A stretch of DNA of 64,000 nucleotides, taken from contig JBCCTX010000002.1 in the NCBI GenBank assembly GCA_039197765.1, positions 1 through 64,000 of the forward strand. The letters are read 5' to 3'. Made by a program: the position numbers and the translations under genes. The first letter of the stretch is position 1. Each line of letters opens with the position of its first letter. This DNA comes from JBCCTX01 sp039197765. Its GTDB lineage: Bacteria; Bacteroidota; Bacteroidia; J057. The notes under the pieces were generated by a model, which saw nothing but the letters and a program-made list of their open reading frames with translations, was not told the DNA's origin and did no database searches. Below, piece by piece: positions 27,246-38,100 of this stretch.

Positions 27246-30047
27246 CTATCTATTAGTCTCAAATTTAAATGCGCCTGATTTATGTTTTAAGCCAAATTTA
27301 GACAAGGAATAAGTAAAACCCAGTAGGAGATACCTTCCCAGCGATACGATTCGCTCTTCCTCGACAAAGGTAAGTTGGGTGCTTCGATTAATTCCTTGAT
27401 TTTGGTTGAGCAAGTCAAAAACCTGTAGGGAAATTTCCCCTCGCTGATTTTCCAAAATATATTGTGAGCATTCTACTTGCCATATAGCAAGCGTTTGCCT
27501 GGCTCCGAAAGACTCACCAGAATAGATATCGTAATCAAGCGTACTTCCCAAACGCGTAGTGGGAGTTATGTTCCAGTCTATCTCAAGAAAATACTGCTGG
27601 GTAAAAAAGCGTTGGGAGAAGGCTGAGGATTGGACATAGGAAGTCCTAGATTCGCTGAATCGTCCTCCCGCTACAATGTCTATGATTTCCTTTTTGCGGT
27701 TTTCCAATTTCAAGCGTATTCCTCGATTGTGCCGGGTATTTCGATCTTGCACAGAATTTATAAATGCAAAGCCTCGGTTGTAGGTATAGTTCAGGTCAAC
27801 TCCCATGCGAATTCCCAAAGGTTTAATGGGCGTTCCAAAGGAAATATACCCAAGTACTAAATAGTCATTCGAAACATTAATTGGACGTATGTTTTGGCGA
27901 AATAAACTGTCGATCTCAATCGCCTGGACAATTTGATCTTGAGTATAGGTTCCCATTAACCGTGCAAAAAGATTGGTTTGGCTGTATTGGATAAAGGAAA
28001 AATAATTAATCGATACAATGTGAATGTAGGAGGGCCTAAGGTTGGGATTTCCCCTATAGATAAATAAAGGATTGGAGTTGTCTACAATGGGCTGTAATTG
28101 CGCAACAGAGGGCTCTCGGATTTGGGTGCTATACTTTACTTCTAAATTGCGAGAGGTGGAAAATTCATAGGATCCCGAAAAACTAGGCAATAGATTGTTG
28201 AAAGTTCTGTCTACCGAACCGAGGATTCTACGGGAATTCCCTTGTAAGCGAGAAGATTGGTATTCTAATTTCGCTTGTAAAAACCATTTATTTCTTTTTC
28301 TCTGTAAAGAAACCCCTGGCCGATGGTACAGATACTCCTGGTTGAAAGCGTTGCTCAGTTCTGTGTTGAGGAGCCTTCGATTTCGAAACCTCCGATCCAA
28401 GTCAAAAAAGTCTTTTACGACATCATTTGAGTAATTCCGAAAGGAATAGGTGAGCCCTCCTATCCAACCCTTCCCTATAGGCTCAGTATAATTCCAATTG
28501 ATTCCAAAGTTTAGTTGATCCTCCCGCTGCACTTGTGTCTGAAACACACTATCTCCCATAAATGCCCGGGTACGATCTGGGAAAAATATATTTACGGCAC
28601 TGAGGTCCAAATCCGAACGATTATCAGAGGTATTTAGCTCCAGGCTTAAGGCTGTAGTCCGCCCCTTTTTCTCAAAGCGCTTGCGGTAGGTCAATCGATT
28701 GTTAAGGCGTATTCTGTCGCCATTAGAAGCGTTTGTACGATCGTTGCTGTTTTCCCTTCCTCCCTCTGGATTGCGTACAAGCGTACTAGATTCCGAAAGA
28801 ATATTTGTATGGTTAAATGTGGCATTCCCCCGATAAATGAGTTGTTGAGTGGAATCAAGTTTATGCTTAAGGAAAAAATTTATTCGATGGTTCAGGTTTT
28901 TACTATCCAGGTCGCTATTATCTATCGTGGTAAAAGGATTGTCGGTAAGGAGGTTCTCACGTTGGGAGGTACGGAGACGATCCTGATCCAATTGATTGAA
29001 AAAGTAGCTACTGCGAAACTCAGTTTTAGGACCTAATTCATAATTGAAGTTTACGCCTGCTGTGCTGGTGCGCAAAAATCCATCACTTCTACCTGAGTTT
29101 AGGAGACCGCCTTCACCATTTCCGGGAGAAAAACTCATGCCGGATCCCAATCCCCCCATAAAGCCTACATAATCCTCGAAGGAAAATCCCTGTTGATTGA
29201 TGTTATTTGCATTTCCAATGAAGGAAAGTTGAAGTTTCTTATCAAACTTATTCAGATTTCCTCGAAGTCGATAGCGCTCATCCGTTCCATAGGCAGCTCC
29301 CAATTTCCCAAAAACTCCCACTTTTTTCCCCTCCTTTAAAGCCAAATTGATAGTTTTGGCATCTTGCCCATCTTCTATTCCCGTAAATTCAGCCATATCT
29401 GACTGCTTATCAAACACCTGGACCTTGTCAATTGCATCTGCAGGTAGATTCTTGGTGGCAATCCGCGGGTCATCCCCAAAGAACTCTTTTCCTTCTACCA
29501 ATACTTTTTGAACATTCTCCCCCTGCGCCTTTATGCTCCCATCCCGGTTTACCTCTACTCCAGGGAGTTTCTTCAATAAATCTTCTACTACATCATTGGG
29601 TTGGGTGTTAAAGGCATCTGCATTATACTCAATGGTGTCCCTGCGAATTCGAATGGGCGTTCGGTCGCCTGTAATCGTGATCTTCTCTAGGCTCGTAGTC
29701 AAAGCCACTAACTCTATGGGGGCTATCTCCTGAACCGAAGAGCCTGCTGTTACTTTGACGGGGGTAAAGGATGGGGCGTATCCCAAATAGCTCACCTGGA
29801 CCAAATATTTCCCAGCCTTTATCCTAGAAAACTGGAAGGTGCCATCCGGACGAGATAGGGCAAAGGCTTCCATTACAGAGTCTTCCACCTGTAACAACAT
29901 CACAGATGCAGACCCTAAGGCTTGAGAAAGAGAATCTCTGACCATTCCCTCAATGCGAGTTTGTCCATAGAGGGCACTCCCCAGACAAAAACATAAAAGA
30001 AATAGGAATACATACAGGGAGTTCCTGTTAAATATGCTGTTCAACAT
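27246..30047 (-). CDS. TonB-dependent-receptor-like outer-membrane beta-barrel protein
   Basis: A 933-residue protein: signal peptide (1-29), carboxypeptidase-regulatory-like domain (about 30-110; GMVRDSLSQALGSASV), plug-like domain (about 115-250; KLPGVEVNRDGSIKAQG), then a long barrel rich in alternating aromatic strands. It belongs to the outer-membrane beta-barrel family PF14905, related to TonB receptors but lacking SusC features. These genes are very often paired with GLPGLI genes, as here (92-base gap). The transported or bound compound is unknown. Probably co-transcribed with the GLPGLI gene and possibly controlled by the divergent two-component system. Confidence 0.88.
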   Translation of the reverse strand: MLNSIFNRNSLYVFLFLLCFCLGSALYGQTRIEGMVRDSLSQALGSASVMLLQVEDSVMEAFALSRPDGTFQFSRIKAGKYLVQVSYLGYAPSFTPVKVTAGSSVQEIAPIELVALTTSLEKITITGDRTPIRIRRDTIEYNADAFNTQPNDVVEDLLKKLPGVEVNRDGSIKAQGENVQKVLVEGKEFFGDDPRIATKNLPADAIDKVQVFDKQSDMAEFTGIEDGQDAKTINLALKEGKKVGVFGKLGAAYGTDERYRLRGNLNKFDKKLQLSFIGNANNINQQGFSFEDYVGFMGGLGSGMSFSPGNGEGGLLNSGRSDGFLRTSTAGVNFNYELGPKTEFRSSYFFNQLDQDRLRTSQRENLLTDNPFTTIDNSDLDSKNLNHRINFFLKHKLDSTQQLIYRGNATFNHTNILSESSTLVRNPEGGRENSNDRTNASNGDRIRLNNRLTYRKRFEKKGRTTALSLELNTSDNRSDLDLSAVNIFFPDRTRAFMGDSVFQTQVQREDQLNFGINWNYTEPIGKGWIGGLTYSFRNYSNDVVKDFFDLDRRFRNRRLLNTELSNAFNQEYLYHRPGVSLQRKRNKWFLQAKLEYQSSRLQGNSRRILGSVDRTFNNLLPSFSGSYEFSTSRNLEVKYSTQIREPSVAQLQPIVDNSNPLFIYRGNPNLRPSYIHIVSINYFSFIQYSQTNLFARLMGTYTQDQIVQAIEIDSLFRQNIRPINVSNDYLVLGYISFGTPIKPLGIRMGVDLNYTYNRGFAFINSVQDRNTRHNRGIRLKLENRKKEIIDIVAGGRFSESRTSYVQSSAFSQRFFTQQYFLEIDWNITPTTRLGSTLDYDIYSGESFGARQTLAIWQVECSQYILENQRGEISLQVFDLLNQNQGINRSTQLTFVEEERIVSLGRYLLLGFTYSLSKFGLKHKSGAFKFETNR

Positions 30048-30139
30048 AAGTGAATGCTTTTTTCAATAAGGCTTATGAGGAGAATGGGAAGGAATCCCTT
30101 TAGAATCCGGGGTATACACGAGATCTTCCTTAGGCCTAC

Positions 30140-30886
30140 CTAATTTCTGATTACCTTAATTACAGTTCCACCTCCCTGGCTCTCTTCAAGCTCTTTCGTC
30201 TTTGCTTCAACGATTTCCTCAAATTCTTCCCGCGAGACCTTTTTACCTTTTGACGGAATACTGATTGCATCTTCTGTCAACTCATCCAACACAATTTCTG
30301 TAACTTGGTATACCGTTTCACCCGCATTTATATCAGCGTCTAGGATCATACCTGGCAATCCTCCCAGGTTTCCTGGACCTAGGCTCACGGGGATTTGAGG
30401 GGTGAACCAGGCTATGATGGTCTGGGTGCTGTCTGTGTAGACCGCTTTCTGACAGAGGAATTGATCCATCTGTTTCTGCTCTGAGGTAATCTTCCATTTA
30501 TAGGGCTTTCGTTCCCCAGAAATTAGGAACATTTTCCCCATGAATTCCCGTTGTTGAATCACTTGCCTACTCCCAAGATCGGTATGGCGAATATTAGAAG
30601 GATCGCTAAACTTCATTTTTATTTGGACCCCTTCTTCCTGAATATTTACCTCATTTTGATCTACTTCAAGATCAGGAGCTGCCTGATAGACACCCGCATT
30701 TGCATTAAATACCAACTCCATATTATTCACTTGCTTATCTGGCAATTCAACTCCTGAGTTTTTTATTTCCTCCGGGAGATCGATCTCCAATTTTAGGCTT
30801 TCCACAAAGGTAATTTTTCCTTCCGTTTGCTGTCCCCAGGTCAAGAGACACAAACATATTCCTATGAGAGTCAATAAACTTTTCAT
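30140..30886 (-). CDS. GLPGLI family secreted protein
   Basis: A 248-residue protein with a signal peptide (1-19, ending WGQQ). The name-giving motif appears as GNLGGLPGMILDA (172-184, GLPGM at 176-180), preceded by QKAVYTDSTQTIIAWFTPQIPVSLGP, the conserved core of the family. The function of GLPGLI proteins is not known; they are periplasmic or surface proteins encoded beside PF14905 barrels in Bacteroidota. First gene of a two-gene operon, with a -7 element 14 bases before the ATG. Confidence 0.92.
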   Translation of the reverse strand: MKSLLTLIGICLCLLTWGQQTEGKITFVESLKLEIDLPEEIKNSGVELPDKQVNNMELVFNANAGVYQAAPDLEVDQNEVNIQEEGVQIKMKFSDPSNIRHTDLGSRQVIQQREFMGKMFLISGERKPYKWKITSEQKQMDQFLCQKAVYTDSTQTIIAWFTPQIPVSLGPGNLGGLPGMILDADINAGETVYQVTEIVLDELTEDAISIPSKGKKVSREEFEEIVEAKTKELEESQGGGTVIKVIRN

Positions 30887-30899
30887 ATATCTTTTTGGA

Positions 30900-30907
30900 C
30901 AAAATTA
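30900..30907 (-). promoter_or_regulatory. Candidate -7 element (TAATTTTG) for the GLPGLI/barrel operon
   Basis: The minus strand reads TAATTTTG, a perfect TAnnTTTG, ending 14 bases before the GLPGLI start codon. A transcript from here would have a leader of only about 5-9 bases. No convincing -33 element. It shares a 109-base divergent region with the histidine kinase promoter. Confidence 0.45.
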
Positions 30908-30981
30908 GGGGAATCAAGGTTAATGAATCCGTAAGAATTGTTAAAAAAGGTTAATTCTGAAGGAATCATCCATCGCAGCCT

Positions 30982-30989
30982 TATCTTTG
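30982..30989 (+). promoter_or_regulatory. Candidate -7 element (TATCTTTG) for the two-component operon
   Basis: A perfect TAnnTTTG ends six bases before the chosen ATG (30996) of the histidine kinase gene, so the message would be nearly leaderless. No clear -33 TTTG was found. This spacing also argues against the upstream TTG at 30987 as start codon, because it lies inside the element. Confidence 0.5.
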
Positions 30990-30995
30990 TGTAAG

Positions 30996-32432
30996 ATGAA
31001 TCCTAGGAGGTCAAAACATTGGATTATATGGGTAATGGGGGGAAGCCTCGCCTTATTGCTTGTGTTAGAAGTATACTGGTTGCGAGAGGAATACCTGAGA
31101 GAAAGAGAAGAAATCTGGATAGAAGCAGACCGAAGTTTTCTAGATGTAGTAAGAAATATTCAAGATTCTATCATTCAGAATATCCTCATCCTTCCCTTTC
31201 CAAAAAATTCTTCAGATAGGCTGAAGCAATACCAACGAGATAGCGTTTTTCTTCCTGCAGATAGCTCAAACGCAAAGGTATTTTTTGCTATGGATCTTGC
31301 CCTTAAACTAAATGAAAAAATCCAAAGACCTACTTGGGATAGTCTCTCGGTAAATACCATAGCCGCAAAAAACCAAGTAGGGAAAACCGGGATGATCTCC
31401 ATTTTCGTGGAAACTACGGATTCAGATTCCCTAAAATATTCAGAACTGGACCAGAAGTTAATCGACCTTTTGGAGACTCATCTCATTAGGGATACACTCA
31501 TTTCTGAAAAGCTAGATATTGTAAACCTGCGCAAAGACTCTATACAGTTTACTGGAAGATTTACCCAGAGTTATGAAGATATGGCTACTGGGGGAAAATA
31601 TGCTGCTATCGTAACCACCCCCCCAAGTAAGGTTATGCTAAGAATGTTCCCGCAGCTATTTTTCTCTCTACTGGTATTCGCCTCGGTTATTCTAGCATTT
31701 GGAATCGCATTGAATAATGTACATCAACAAAGGCGACTATCGCGCCTACAAGATGACTTCATCAGTAACATCACACATGAGCTAAAGACCCCCTTAACTA
31801 CAGTTGGCGTGGCACTTGAAGCCCTGAAGAGTTTTCCCGTTCGCAGAGATCCTGAGAGAGTCCGCGAATACCTCGATATTTCTCGACAGGAAGTAGAAAG
31901 GCTTTCAGGGCTAGTAAATAGAATTTTGAATTTTGCCTCCGTAACCGAGAATGGATTGGCGCTCAACTATGAAAGCTTGGATTTTCCCTCCTTAACAGAG
32001 GAAGTTTTAGGAACTTTTTCTCCCCAACTTGAGGCCATTCATGGGGAAGTCACCTGGGATAGAAAAAAAGATTCACCCAATTTTCCGGGAGATAGAACGC
32101 ATATCAAAAATGTGATATACAACTTAATTGAAAACGCCATCAAGTACAGTGTGGAACAAGTCACACTTCAGATTCAAACAGGGAGTAATAGCAGAAATTG
32201 TTGGCTTTCTATTCAGGACTCGGGAATGGGTATTCCCGAACCCTATCAACATAGAATTTTTGAAAAGTTCTTCCGTATACCCGATGACAAAGACCTAGGG
32301 ATCCCAGGTCATGGATTGGGGCTTAGCTATGTATGGCAAGTGGTCGAGGCTCATAAAGGCAAAATTGAGGTAAGTAGTCAACCTGGTAAGGGAACCACCT
32401 TTACCTTAATTCTACCCCGTTCAGATGATTAA
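30996..32432 (+). CDS. Sensor histidine kinase (HisKA/HATPase)
   Basis: A 478-residue membrane kinase. Transmembrane helices at about 9-27 and 219-240 enclose a ~190-residue periplasmic sensor with no recognised fold. The phosphoacceptor is His261 in FISNITHELKTPLTTV; the ATP lid has the N box NVIYNLIENAIKYS, G1 DSGMGIP, F box FEKFFRIP and G2 GHGLGLSYV. No HAMP domain is obvious. It overlaps the response regulator gene by eight bases. The start is taken as ATG 30996 because a -7 element lies directly in front. Divergence from the GLPGLI/barrel operon suggests that operon as a target, by inference. Confidence 0.93.
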   Translation: MNPRRSKHWIIWVMGGSLALLLVLEVYWLREEYLREREEIWIEADRSFLDVVRNIQDSIIQNILILPFPKNSSDRLKQYQRDSVFLPADSSNAKVFFAMDLALKLNEKIQRPTWDSLSVNTIAAKNQVGKTGMISIFVETTDSDSLKYSELDQKLIDLLETHLIRDTLISEKLDIVNLRKDSIQFTGRFTQSYEDMATGGKYAAIVTTPPSKVMLRMFPQLFFSLLVFASVILAFGIALNNVHQQRRLSRLQDDFISNITHELKTPLTTVGVALEALKSFPVRRDPERVREYLDISRQEVERLSGLVNRILNFASVTENGLALNYESLDFPSLTEEVLGTFSPQLEAIHGEVTWDRKKDSPNFPGDRTHIKNVIYNLIENAIKYSVEQVTLQIQTGSNSRNCWLSIQDSGMGIPEPYQHRIFEKFFRIPDDKDLGIPGHGLGLSYVWQVVEAHKGKIEVSSQPGKGTTFTLILPRSDD

Positions 32433-33120
32433 AATTTTATATGTTGAAGACGAGCTTTCCCTGGGAAAGATTGTATCAGAAAGTTTACAAAGTAGAAACT
32501 ATGAAGTGACTTGGGTAAAAGAGGGGAAGAAAGCCTTAGCCAGCTTTCAGCGAGGAAAGCAAGATATTTGTATTTTGGACGTAATGCTACCTGGAAAAAA
32601 TGGCTTTGATATTGGGAAAGAAATTCGAGCGTACAATCCCCACATTCCCATCATTTTTCTCACCGCAAAGACACAAACCCAAGATGTAATTGAAGGATTT
32701 CACTCAGGAGGTAACGATTACATCCGCAAGCCTTTTAGCTTAGAGGAATTACTTATTCGAATTGAAAACCTTCTCAGGTTATCCGGAGACCAGGACCTAA
32801 GAGAATCCCCTACGCTCAAGGGCTCTTATACATTGGGAAAATATGTGTATTTCCCCCAAAAATATGAACTCGTCTGTGAGGGAGAAAAACAAAGGCTTTC
32901 CCACAGAGAAGCTCAGCTCCTACACCTGTTTCTGCTACAGCCTAATCAGGTAATTGCACGGAAGCAGATCCTACTCGAAATTTGGGGGGACGACAGTTTT
33001 TTTAATTCGAGGAACCTGGATGTCTATATCAAGCGCCTAAGAGACTATTTCCGGGCAGATAGCAGGCTCCAAATTATGACCTTAAAAGGTGTAGGCTATC
33101 AATTCTTTGTAGAAACTTAA
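32425..33120 (+). CDS. OmpR/PhoB-family response regulator
   Basis: A 231-residue regulator. The receiver domain has acidic residues Glu8-Asp9-Glu10, phosphoacceptor Asp52 (CILDVMLPGKNG), and Lys in YIRKPFSLEELL. The C-terminal winged helix (about 135-231) reads RKQILLEIWGD, SRNLDVYIKRLRDYF and LKGVGYQF, typical of OmpR/PhoB. It is partner to the kinase, whose gene it overlaps, and ends two bases from the convergent iron-sulfur protein gene. Confidence 0.95.
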   Translation: MIKILYVEDELSLGKIVSESLQSRNYEVTWVKEGKKALASFQRGKQDICILDVMLPGKNGFDIGKEIRAYNPHIPIIFLTAKTQTQDVIEGFHSGGNDYIRKPFSLEELLIRIENLLRLSGDQDLRESPTLKGSYTLGKYVYFPQKYELVCEGEKQRLSHREAQLLHLFLLQPNQVIARKQILLEIWGDDSFFNSRNLDVYIKRLRDYFRADSRLQIMTLKGVGYQFFVET

Positions 33121-33121
33121 C

Positions 33122-33553
33122 TTAAGACGTACGCTTCTTCATCAGCTCCACATGAGAAGCATCGCACAAAGGGAAGTTATTTGAAAGCCCACACCTACAC
33201 AAAATAGTCATGCGCTTGTGTTCTGAGCTAGTACGCCCCTTTAAATCCTTTAACACGACATCACCTTTAATAATCAAAGGTCCTTTGGGCACTTCCACAA
33301 CCTCAATAGGGTTCTTCCCTGAGTAGAGATCTGGAGGGGTACGTCCCTCAATGGTTAAAGCCCCACTGGGACATTCATCAACCAATTGAACAATCTCCTC
33401 ACTACTAGCGGCTGTCATATTGATCCAAGGTCTTTGGCGCAAACTGAAAACCTTAGGAAGGCCCCTCAAGCACACGCCCGTATGCTTGCAGAGATTGGGT
33501 TTCCAAACTACGGTAATTTCTCCATTTGTATAGGTGCGTGTGTCTTCTGCCAT
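33122..33553 (-). CDS. Fer4_19-CDGSH iron-sulfur fusion protein
   Basis: A 143-residue cytosolic protein joining two Fe-S modules. Residues about 10-70 are the divergent Fer4_19 type (Cys22 and Cys28 in LCKHTGVC, Cys61 in DECPSGAL). Residues about 85-140 are a CDGSH/mitoNEET-like 2Fe-2S domain with Cys119, Cys121, Cys130 and His134 (RCGLSNNFPLCDASH); the usual Gly of CDGSH is Ala. It probably transfers electrons or clusters; partners are unknown. This fusion is found in other bacteria. Convergent with the response regulator gene. Confidence 0.88.
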   Translation of the reverse strand: MAEDTRTYTNGEITVVWKPNLCKHTGVCLRGLPKVFSLRQRPWINMTAASSEEIVQLVDECPSGALTIEGRTPPDLYSGKNPIEVVEVPKGPLIIKGDVVLKDLKGRTSSEHKRMTILCRCGLSNNFPLCDASHVELMKKRTS

Positions 33554-33640
33554 GATGAAAAGTTTTTAAGGTTAACTCGGGTAGCTAAAAATTTAAGAAG
33601 TAATTAGAGTTAACCAAAAATTCGAACAAAGAGTTTTCCT

Positions 33641-33669
33641 AAAAAAACTGGGACCCCAAGAGGTCCCAG
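33641..33669 (-). terminator. Rho-independent terminator of the SusC/SusD operon
   Basis: CTGGGACC (33648-33655) pairs perfectly with GGTCCCAG (33662-33669) around a six-base loop. Seven As at 33641-33647 give a U-run on the minus-strand transcript. It lies 35 bases past the SusD stop codon. Confidence 0.85.
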
Positions 33670-33703
33670 CCGTAGTAGGTGCTTGCTTCAATAAAGTACC
33701 AAT

Positions 33704-35098
33704 TCAATATCCTGGATTTTGTTCCAATTGATCATTAGGGTCTACTTCGATATCAGGAATAGGTAAGGCCCACTGGTTTTCATTGGTTACCGTAGGTTTG
33801 ATACTGCTTACATTTCCGTACCGAATAGCATCAAACCACTCATGACTTCCTTCAAAGGCCAATTCCTTCACCCGTTCCTCCTGAAGAAATGCCAACAATT
33901 CTTCTACAGAGGAAGGGCTTACAGCCTCCAATCCTGCCCTGTTTCGAACGACATTCAATGCATCAGCTGCCTCTGTTAGGTCTCCTCCACTACGCGCAAG
34001 GGCTTCTGCCTTGATGAAATACATTTCAGCAAGTCGAAGGACATAGGTAGGATCATCTCCTGCAGTGAGGTTAGGATATTTACGGACCTCTGGACCATCA
34101 GGAGTTACACCAACAGAAGCAGACTCACGTGGATCCCCTGCTATAAGATCTGTATACTGAGAAGTAGGACCATAGTCATATCTACCGGCACCTAATTCTG
34201 AGCTGGGAGTAAGATGGAAGAAGGTATGTCCAGAGCCTTCTGTCTGACTGGCAAACATAGCGAAGATAACTTCTGAGCTATTGAGTCGATTGACAAAAAC
34301 ATCCGCGTAGGCGGCTTCAAGGCTAAATACTCCACTTTGGATAACCTGATCGGCAAGTTGCGCGGCTAATGCAAACTCTTGAGCGTACAGTGCTACCCTT
34401 GCCTTCATGGCAAGTCCCGCCTCTTGTGAGGCAAAGTAAGAAACCGTAAATCCAGAGGCATCGGCAACCACTCCATCTAGGTCCACTTGAATAGATGCAT
34501 ATACTTCAGCTACTGTAGATCGGGCAAGCTGGGCATTATTAGCATCTCCTGGTTCCAGTCTAAGTGGAACACCTAGTGGAGAGCTGTTGTCCCAGAAGCG
34601 GCCGAATAGTCGCAAGGCATCGAAATGGGCCATTGCACGAAGAAATTTGGCTTCAGCAATTATCTCATTTTTGCGGGTACCCGTAAACCCATCCTCATCG
34701 GAAAGCGTCCCCACTCGCTCAATTACATTGGAAGCCGCATTGGCAACTTCATAAATATCATCCCAGGTATTTGCCAAGGTATTGTCGGAAGGTCGTACCG
34801 AGTTTGATTCAGATTGAAAGGTAATATCTCGGGTCGTTCCGGTAGTACTCCCTAAGTATCCACTCAGTATACTTCCATATACAGGAAACATTCGGCTAAA
34901 ATACCCATCCTGATTTAGGAAAGAATAAGTACCCGTCAAGGCACTCTCTGCGCCATTAGCATCCCTAATAGCTTCACCTGCCGAAAGGGATTGTTGCGGT
35001 TGAGGCTCTAATCCATCCAGGGTTTCACATGCACTAAATGCTAGTAAAAGCACCAGGATCAAGCAGAAATTTATTGAATATCTCATCTGTAAGTTCAT
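33704..35098 (-). CDS. SusD/RagB-family nutrient-binding lipoprotein
   Basis: A 464-residue surface lipoprotein with lipobox LLAFSAC followed by ETLDGLEPQPQQSL. The TPR-like SusD fold shows AEAKFLRAMAHFDALRLFGRFW, the late RLAEMYFIKAEALARSG and ERVKELAFEGSHEWFDAIR, all hallmark segments. SusD proteins act as the ligand-binding lid of the SusC channel. It follows SusC by 52 bases and is followed by a terminator, so the operon has just two genes. No glycosidase, sulfatase or peptidase is linked, so the ligand is open. Confidence 0.95.
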   Translation of the reverse strand: MNLQMRYSINFCLILVLLLAFSACETLDGLEPQPQQSLSAGEAIRDANGAESALTGTYSFLNQDGYFSRMFPVYGSILSGYLGSTTGTTRDITFQSESNSVRPSDNTLANTWDDIYEVANAASNVIERVGTLSDEDGFTGTRKNEIIAEAKFLRAMAHFDALRLFGRFWDNSSPLGVPLRLEPGDANNAQLARSTVAEVYASIQVDLDGVVADASGFTVSYFASQEAGLAMKARVALYAQEFALAAQLADQVIQSGVFSLEAAYADVFVNRLNSSEVIFAMFASQTEGSGHTFFHLTPSSELGAGRYDYGPTSQYTDLIAGDPRESASVGVTPDGPEVRKYPNLTAGDDPTYVLRLAEMYFIKAEALARSGGDLTEAADALNVVRNRAGLEAVSPSSVEELLAFLQEERVKELAFEGSHEWFDAIRYGNVSSIKPTVTNENQWALPIPDIEVDPNDQLEQNPGY

Positions 35099-35150
35099 TT
35101 TTTGTAAGAAGAATATATATATGACCAGAAAAATGAGGAATGTCAGGTTC

Positions 35151-38100
35151 TTAAAATCCCAAATTCACCCCTAAAGCATAGGTTTTATTTCCAGGATAGG
35201 TTCCATTATCTACTCCCTGTGCACTACTTACATTTCCTCCAAACGTATTGACTTCTGGGTCGATTCCCGAGTAGTCTGTTAGGGTAAATAGGTTGGTCCC
35301 AACTAAATAAATACTACCTCTTTGGAGAAAAGTATTGTCAAATAGTAGGCTAGGTAGATCATAGGATAATTTTACCTGTCTTAAGCGAGCGAAAGAGCCA
35401 TCCTCAACGAAGAAGGAAGAATTTTGTCGGTTCTGATTGGGGTCTCCCCAGGCTACGCGGGGATGGTCTGTGTCCGTATTTGTGGGAGTCCACCGGTCCA
35501 GTATATCTGTAAAACTGTTGAATAAGTTATGCTGGAACACGTGGCCGCGCTTCGTGAAATTGTAAATCTCATTTCCCTGAACAAACTGTAGTAAGGCAAA
35601 TAAGGTAAGACCTTTGTACTGAAGGGTCGTATTTACTCCTCCCATGAAATCGAATAACGCACTTCCCAAAATTATCCGATCGTCATTCGTTATCACGCCA
35701 TCTCCATTGATATCTGCGTACCGAAAATCCCCAGGAGCTGTACCAGCTGTTTGGAATACTCCACCGGGAGCAGCTGCATTTAGGGTATTTATCTCTTCTT
35801 GTGTCTGGAATATACCTTCTACCTGCAACCCAAAGAAGGAGCCGAGCGATTCACCCTCGCGGATAATACTTTGGTTAAATCCAGAAGCTGCAATGTCCTC
35901 ACCATTGACGAGACGTTTTATTTCATTGTCATTATAGTTGAGATTTCCCCCTATATTCCAGGTAAAATCTTCATTTCTAATAACATCTACTGCTAAGGCC
36001 ACATCGAAGCCCTGGTTCCGCATTTCTCCAATATTGCGGTTTACACTATTGAATCCAGAATTTCGTGGAACGGGAGCCAATAGAAGGATGTCATCGGTAT
36101 CTTTTAGGTAGAAATCAATGCTTCCTGATACCCGTGAATTCCAAAAGGCAAAGTCTACTCCCAGGTCATATTGGGTGGTAGTTTCCCACTTTAGATCGGG
36201 ATTGGCGATTTGGGTAGGAGCGATTCCTCCTGCCCCGGCATAAGAAAAAGCGACGCCATTTGCATCGGTACTCCCATATAGACCTAGTGAAGCAAAATTA
36301 CCCCCCAATCCTCCATTGTTACGTCCAATTCGGTCATTTCCAATGATTCCCCAACTAGCTCGCAGTTTCAACTCGTTGAGGACGGGGGAATTTTCTAAGA
36401 AGGATTCGTTATCCAGTCGCCAGGCAACAGCTGCTGAGGGGAAAAAGCCCCAACGGTTATTTTCTCCGAACCGCGAAGAGCCATCCGCACGAATGGTTCC
36501 CGTAACTATAAATCTGTCATCAAAGTTATAATTCACACGTGCAAAAGAAGATATCAGTGCACGCTCCGTACCGACACCTCCTACCAAAAGAGGAGTTGCA
36601 GCACTTGCAAAAGTAGTAAGGATATCGTTGGGAAAGTCTGTGGCGGAAGCCACGAAATTGTCCCGAGTATCGCGTTGGAAGGAGCCGCCTACCAGCGCGC
36701 TCAGACGATTTTGTTCGTCTATCTCCCAGTCATAAGAAAGGGTATTTTCCCAAATGATACTTCTAAATTCATTGGTCCCACGCTGTGCGTAACCGCTTCC
36801 ATTTAGGCGTCCTCCTAAGGTAGCTGTTGACCAAACCTGGTCTTGATTGAGAGAAGCAAGATCCAAGGCTACGCTGGAACGAAGTCGTAAGTCTTTAATT
36901 ATTTCCAATTCCCCATAGACAGAGGCCAGAATCCGCAAGGTCTCAAAATCATTTTGGTATCCTTCTCCAGCAGCCACGGGATTGTCTGCTACCCCTGGAA
37001 TCGGAGTGAAGCTCCCATCTTCCTGGCGAATCGGCAAATCCGGTCGAGAACGCATAGCCACTACATAGGGGCCAATAATAAAGTTGTCGTTTGCCTGAAC
37101 ATTCTCAGTTGTTAGGCTCACTGTTGCACTCGTTCCAAAAGATAACTTATCCGAAATTCGGGAATCGAGATTAAGCCTTCCCGAAAGTCGCTGGAAACCC
37201 GTTCCATCAAGCGTACCCTCCTGGTCATCAATCGCAAAGGAAGCGAAATAGCGAGAGGCTTGGCTTCCTCCGCGCAGCGAGAAGTTCCAACGCTGAACCG
37301 TTGCATCGCGGAAAACCGCATCCAGCCAATCCGTATCCTCATCCCCAAAGCTACCCGGATCAAAGGGGTCCAGACCGGCATTGGTCCTTGATTCATTCAG
37401 AATTTCCTGATACTGCTGAGCATTCAGCATATCTGGCAGGTTGATGGGTTCTCTCTGACCAACGGAGAAATTAAAGTCAAACTGAGGCCTTTGACCGAAC
37501 CGTCCTCTCTTGGTAGTGACCAAGACAACTCCATTGGCAGCCCGTGAACCATATAAAGCCGTTGCAGAAGCATCCTTAAGTACTTCTATGGACTCAACAT
37601 CTGAAAAATTAATCGTTGAAAGGGAGTTTCCTGTTTGTCCTCCTAAGCCTCCCCCAGTCGCTGTACCAAACTGTCCCGGGATTTGGAGATCTTGCGCCTC
37701 TACCGGAACTCCATCAATTACATATAAGGGTTGGTTGGAAGAATTGATAGAAGAAGGACCCCTTACGCGTACTGAAACCCCTCCTCCAGGTTGTCCATTG
37801 GCGGAGGTGACGTGTACACCTGCTGCCCGCCCCTGAAGTACTTGATCAATACCCGCTACTGGAACTTCTTGAACGGCATCCCCACTTACTGAAGTAAGAG
37901 AGCCCGTAAGATCTTCCCTCCGTGAGGTTCCATAGGCCACAATCACAACTTCTTGAAGGTTTGTCTCTTCTGAGACCATACTTACATCAATCTGGGTTCT
38001 CCCTTCAATCAGAACTTCTTGATCGGCCATGCCGATAAAACTGAAAACAAGGGTTGTTGCACTGGGAGAGACTTGGATGGTGTACTTTCCAGCATCATCC

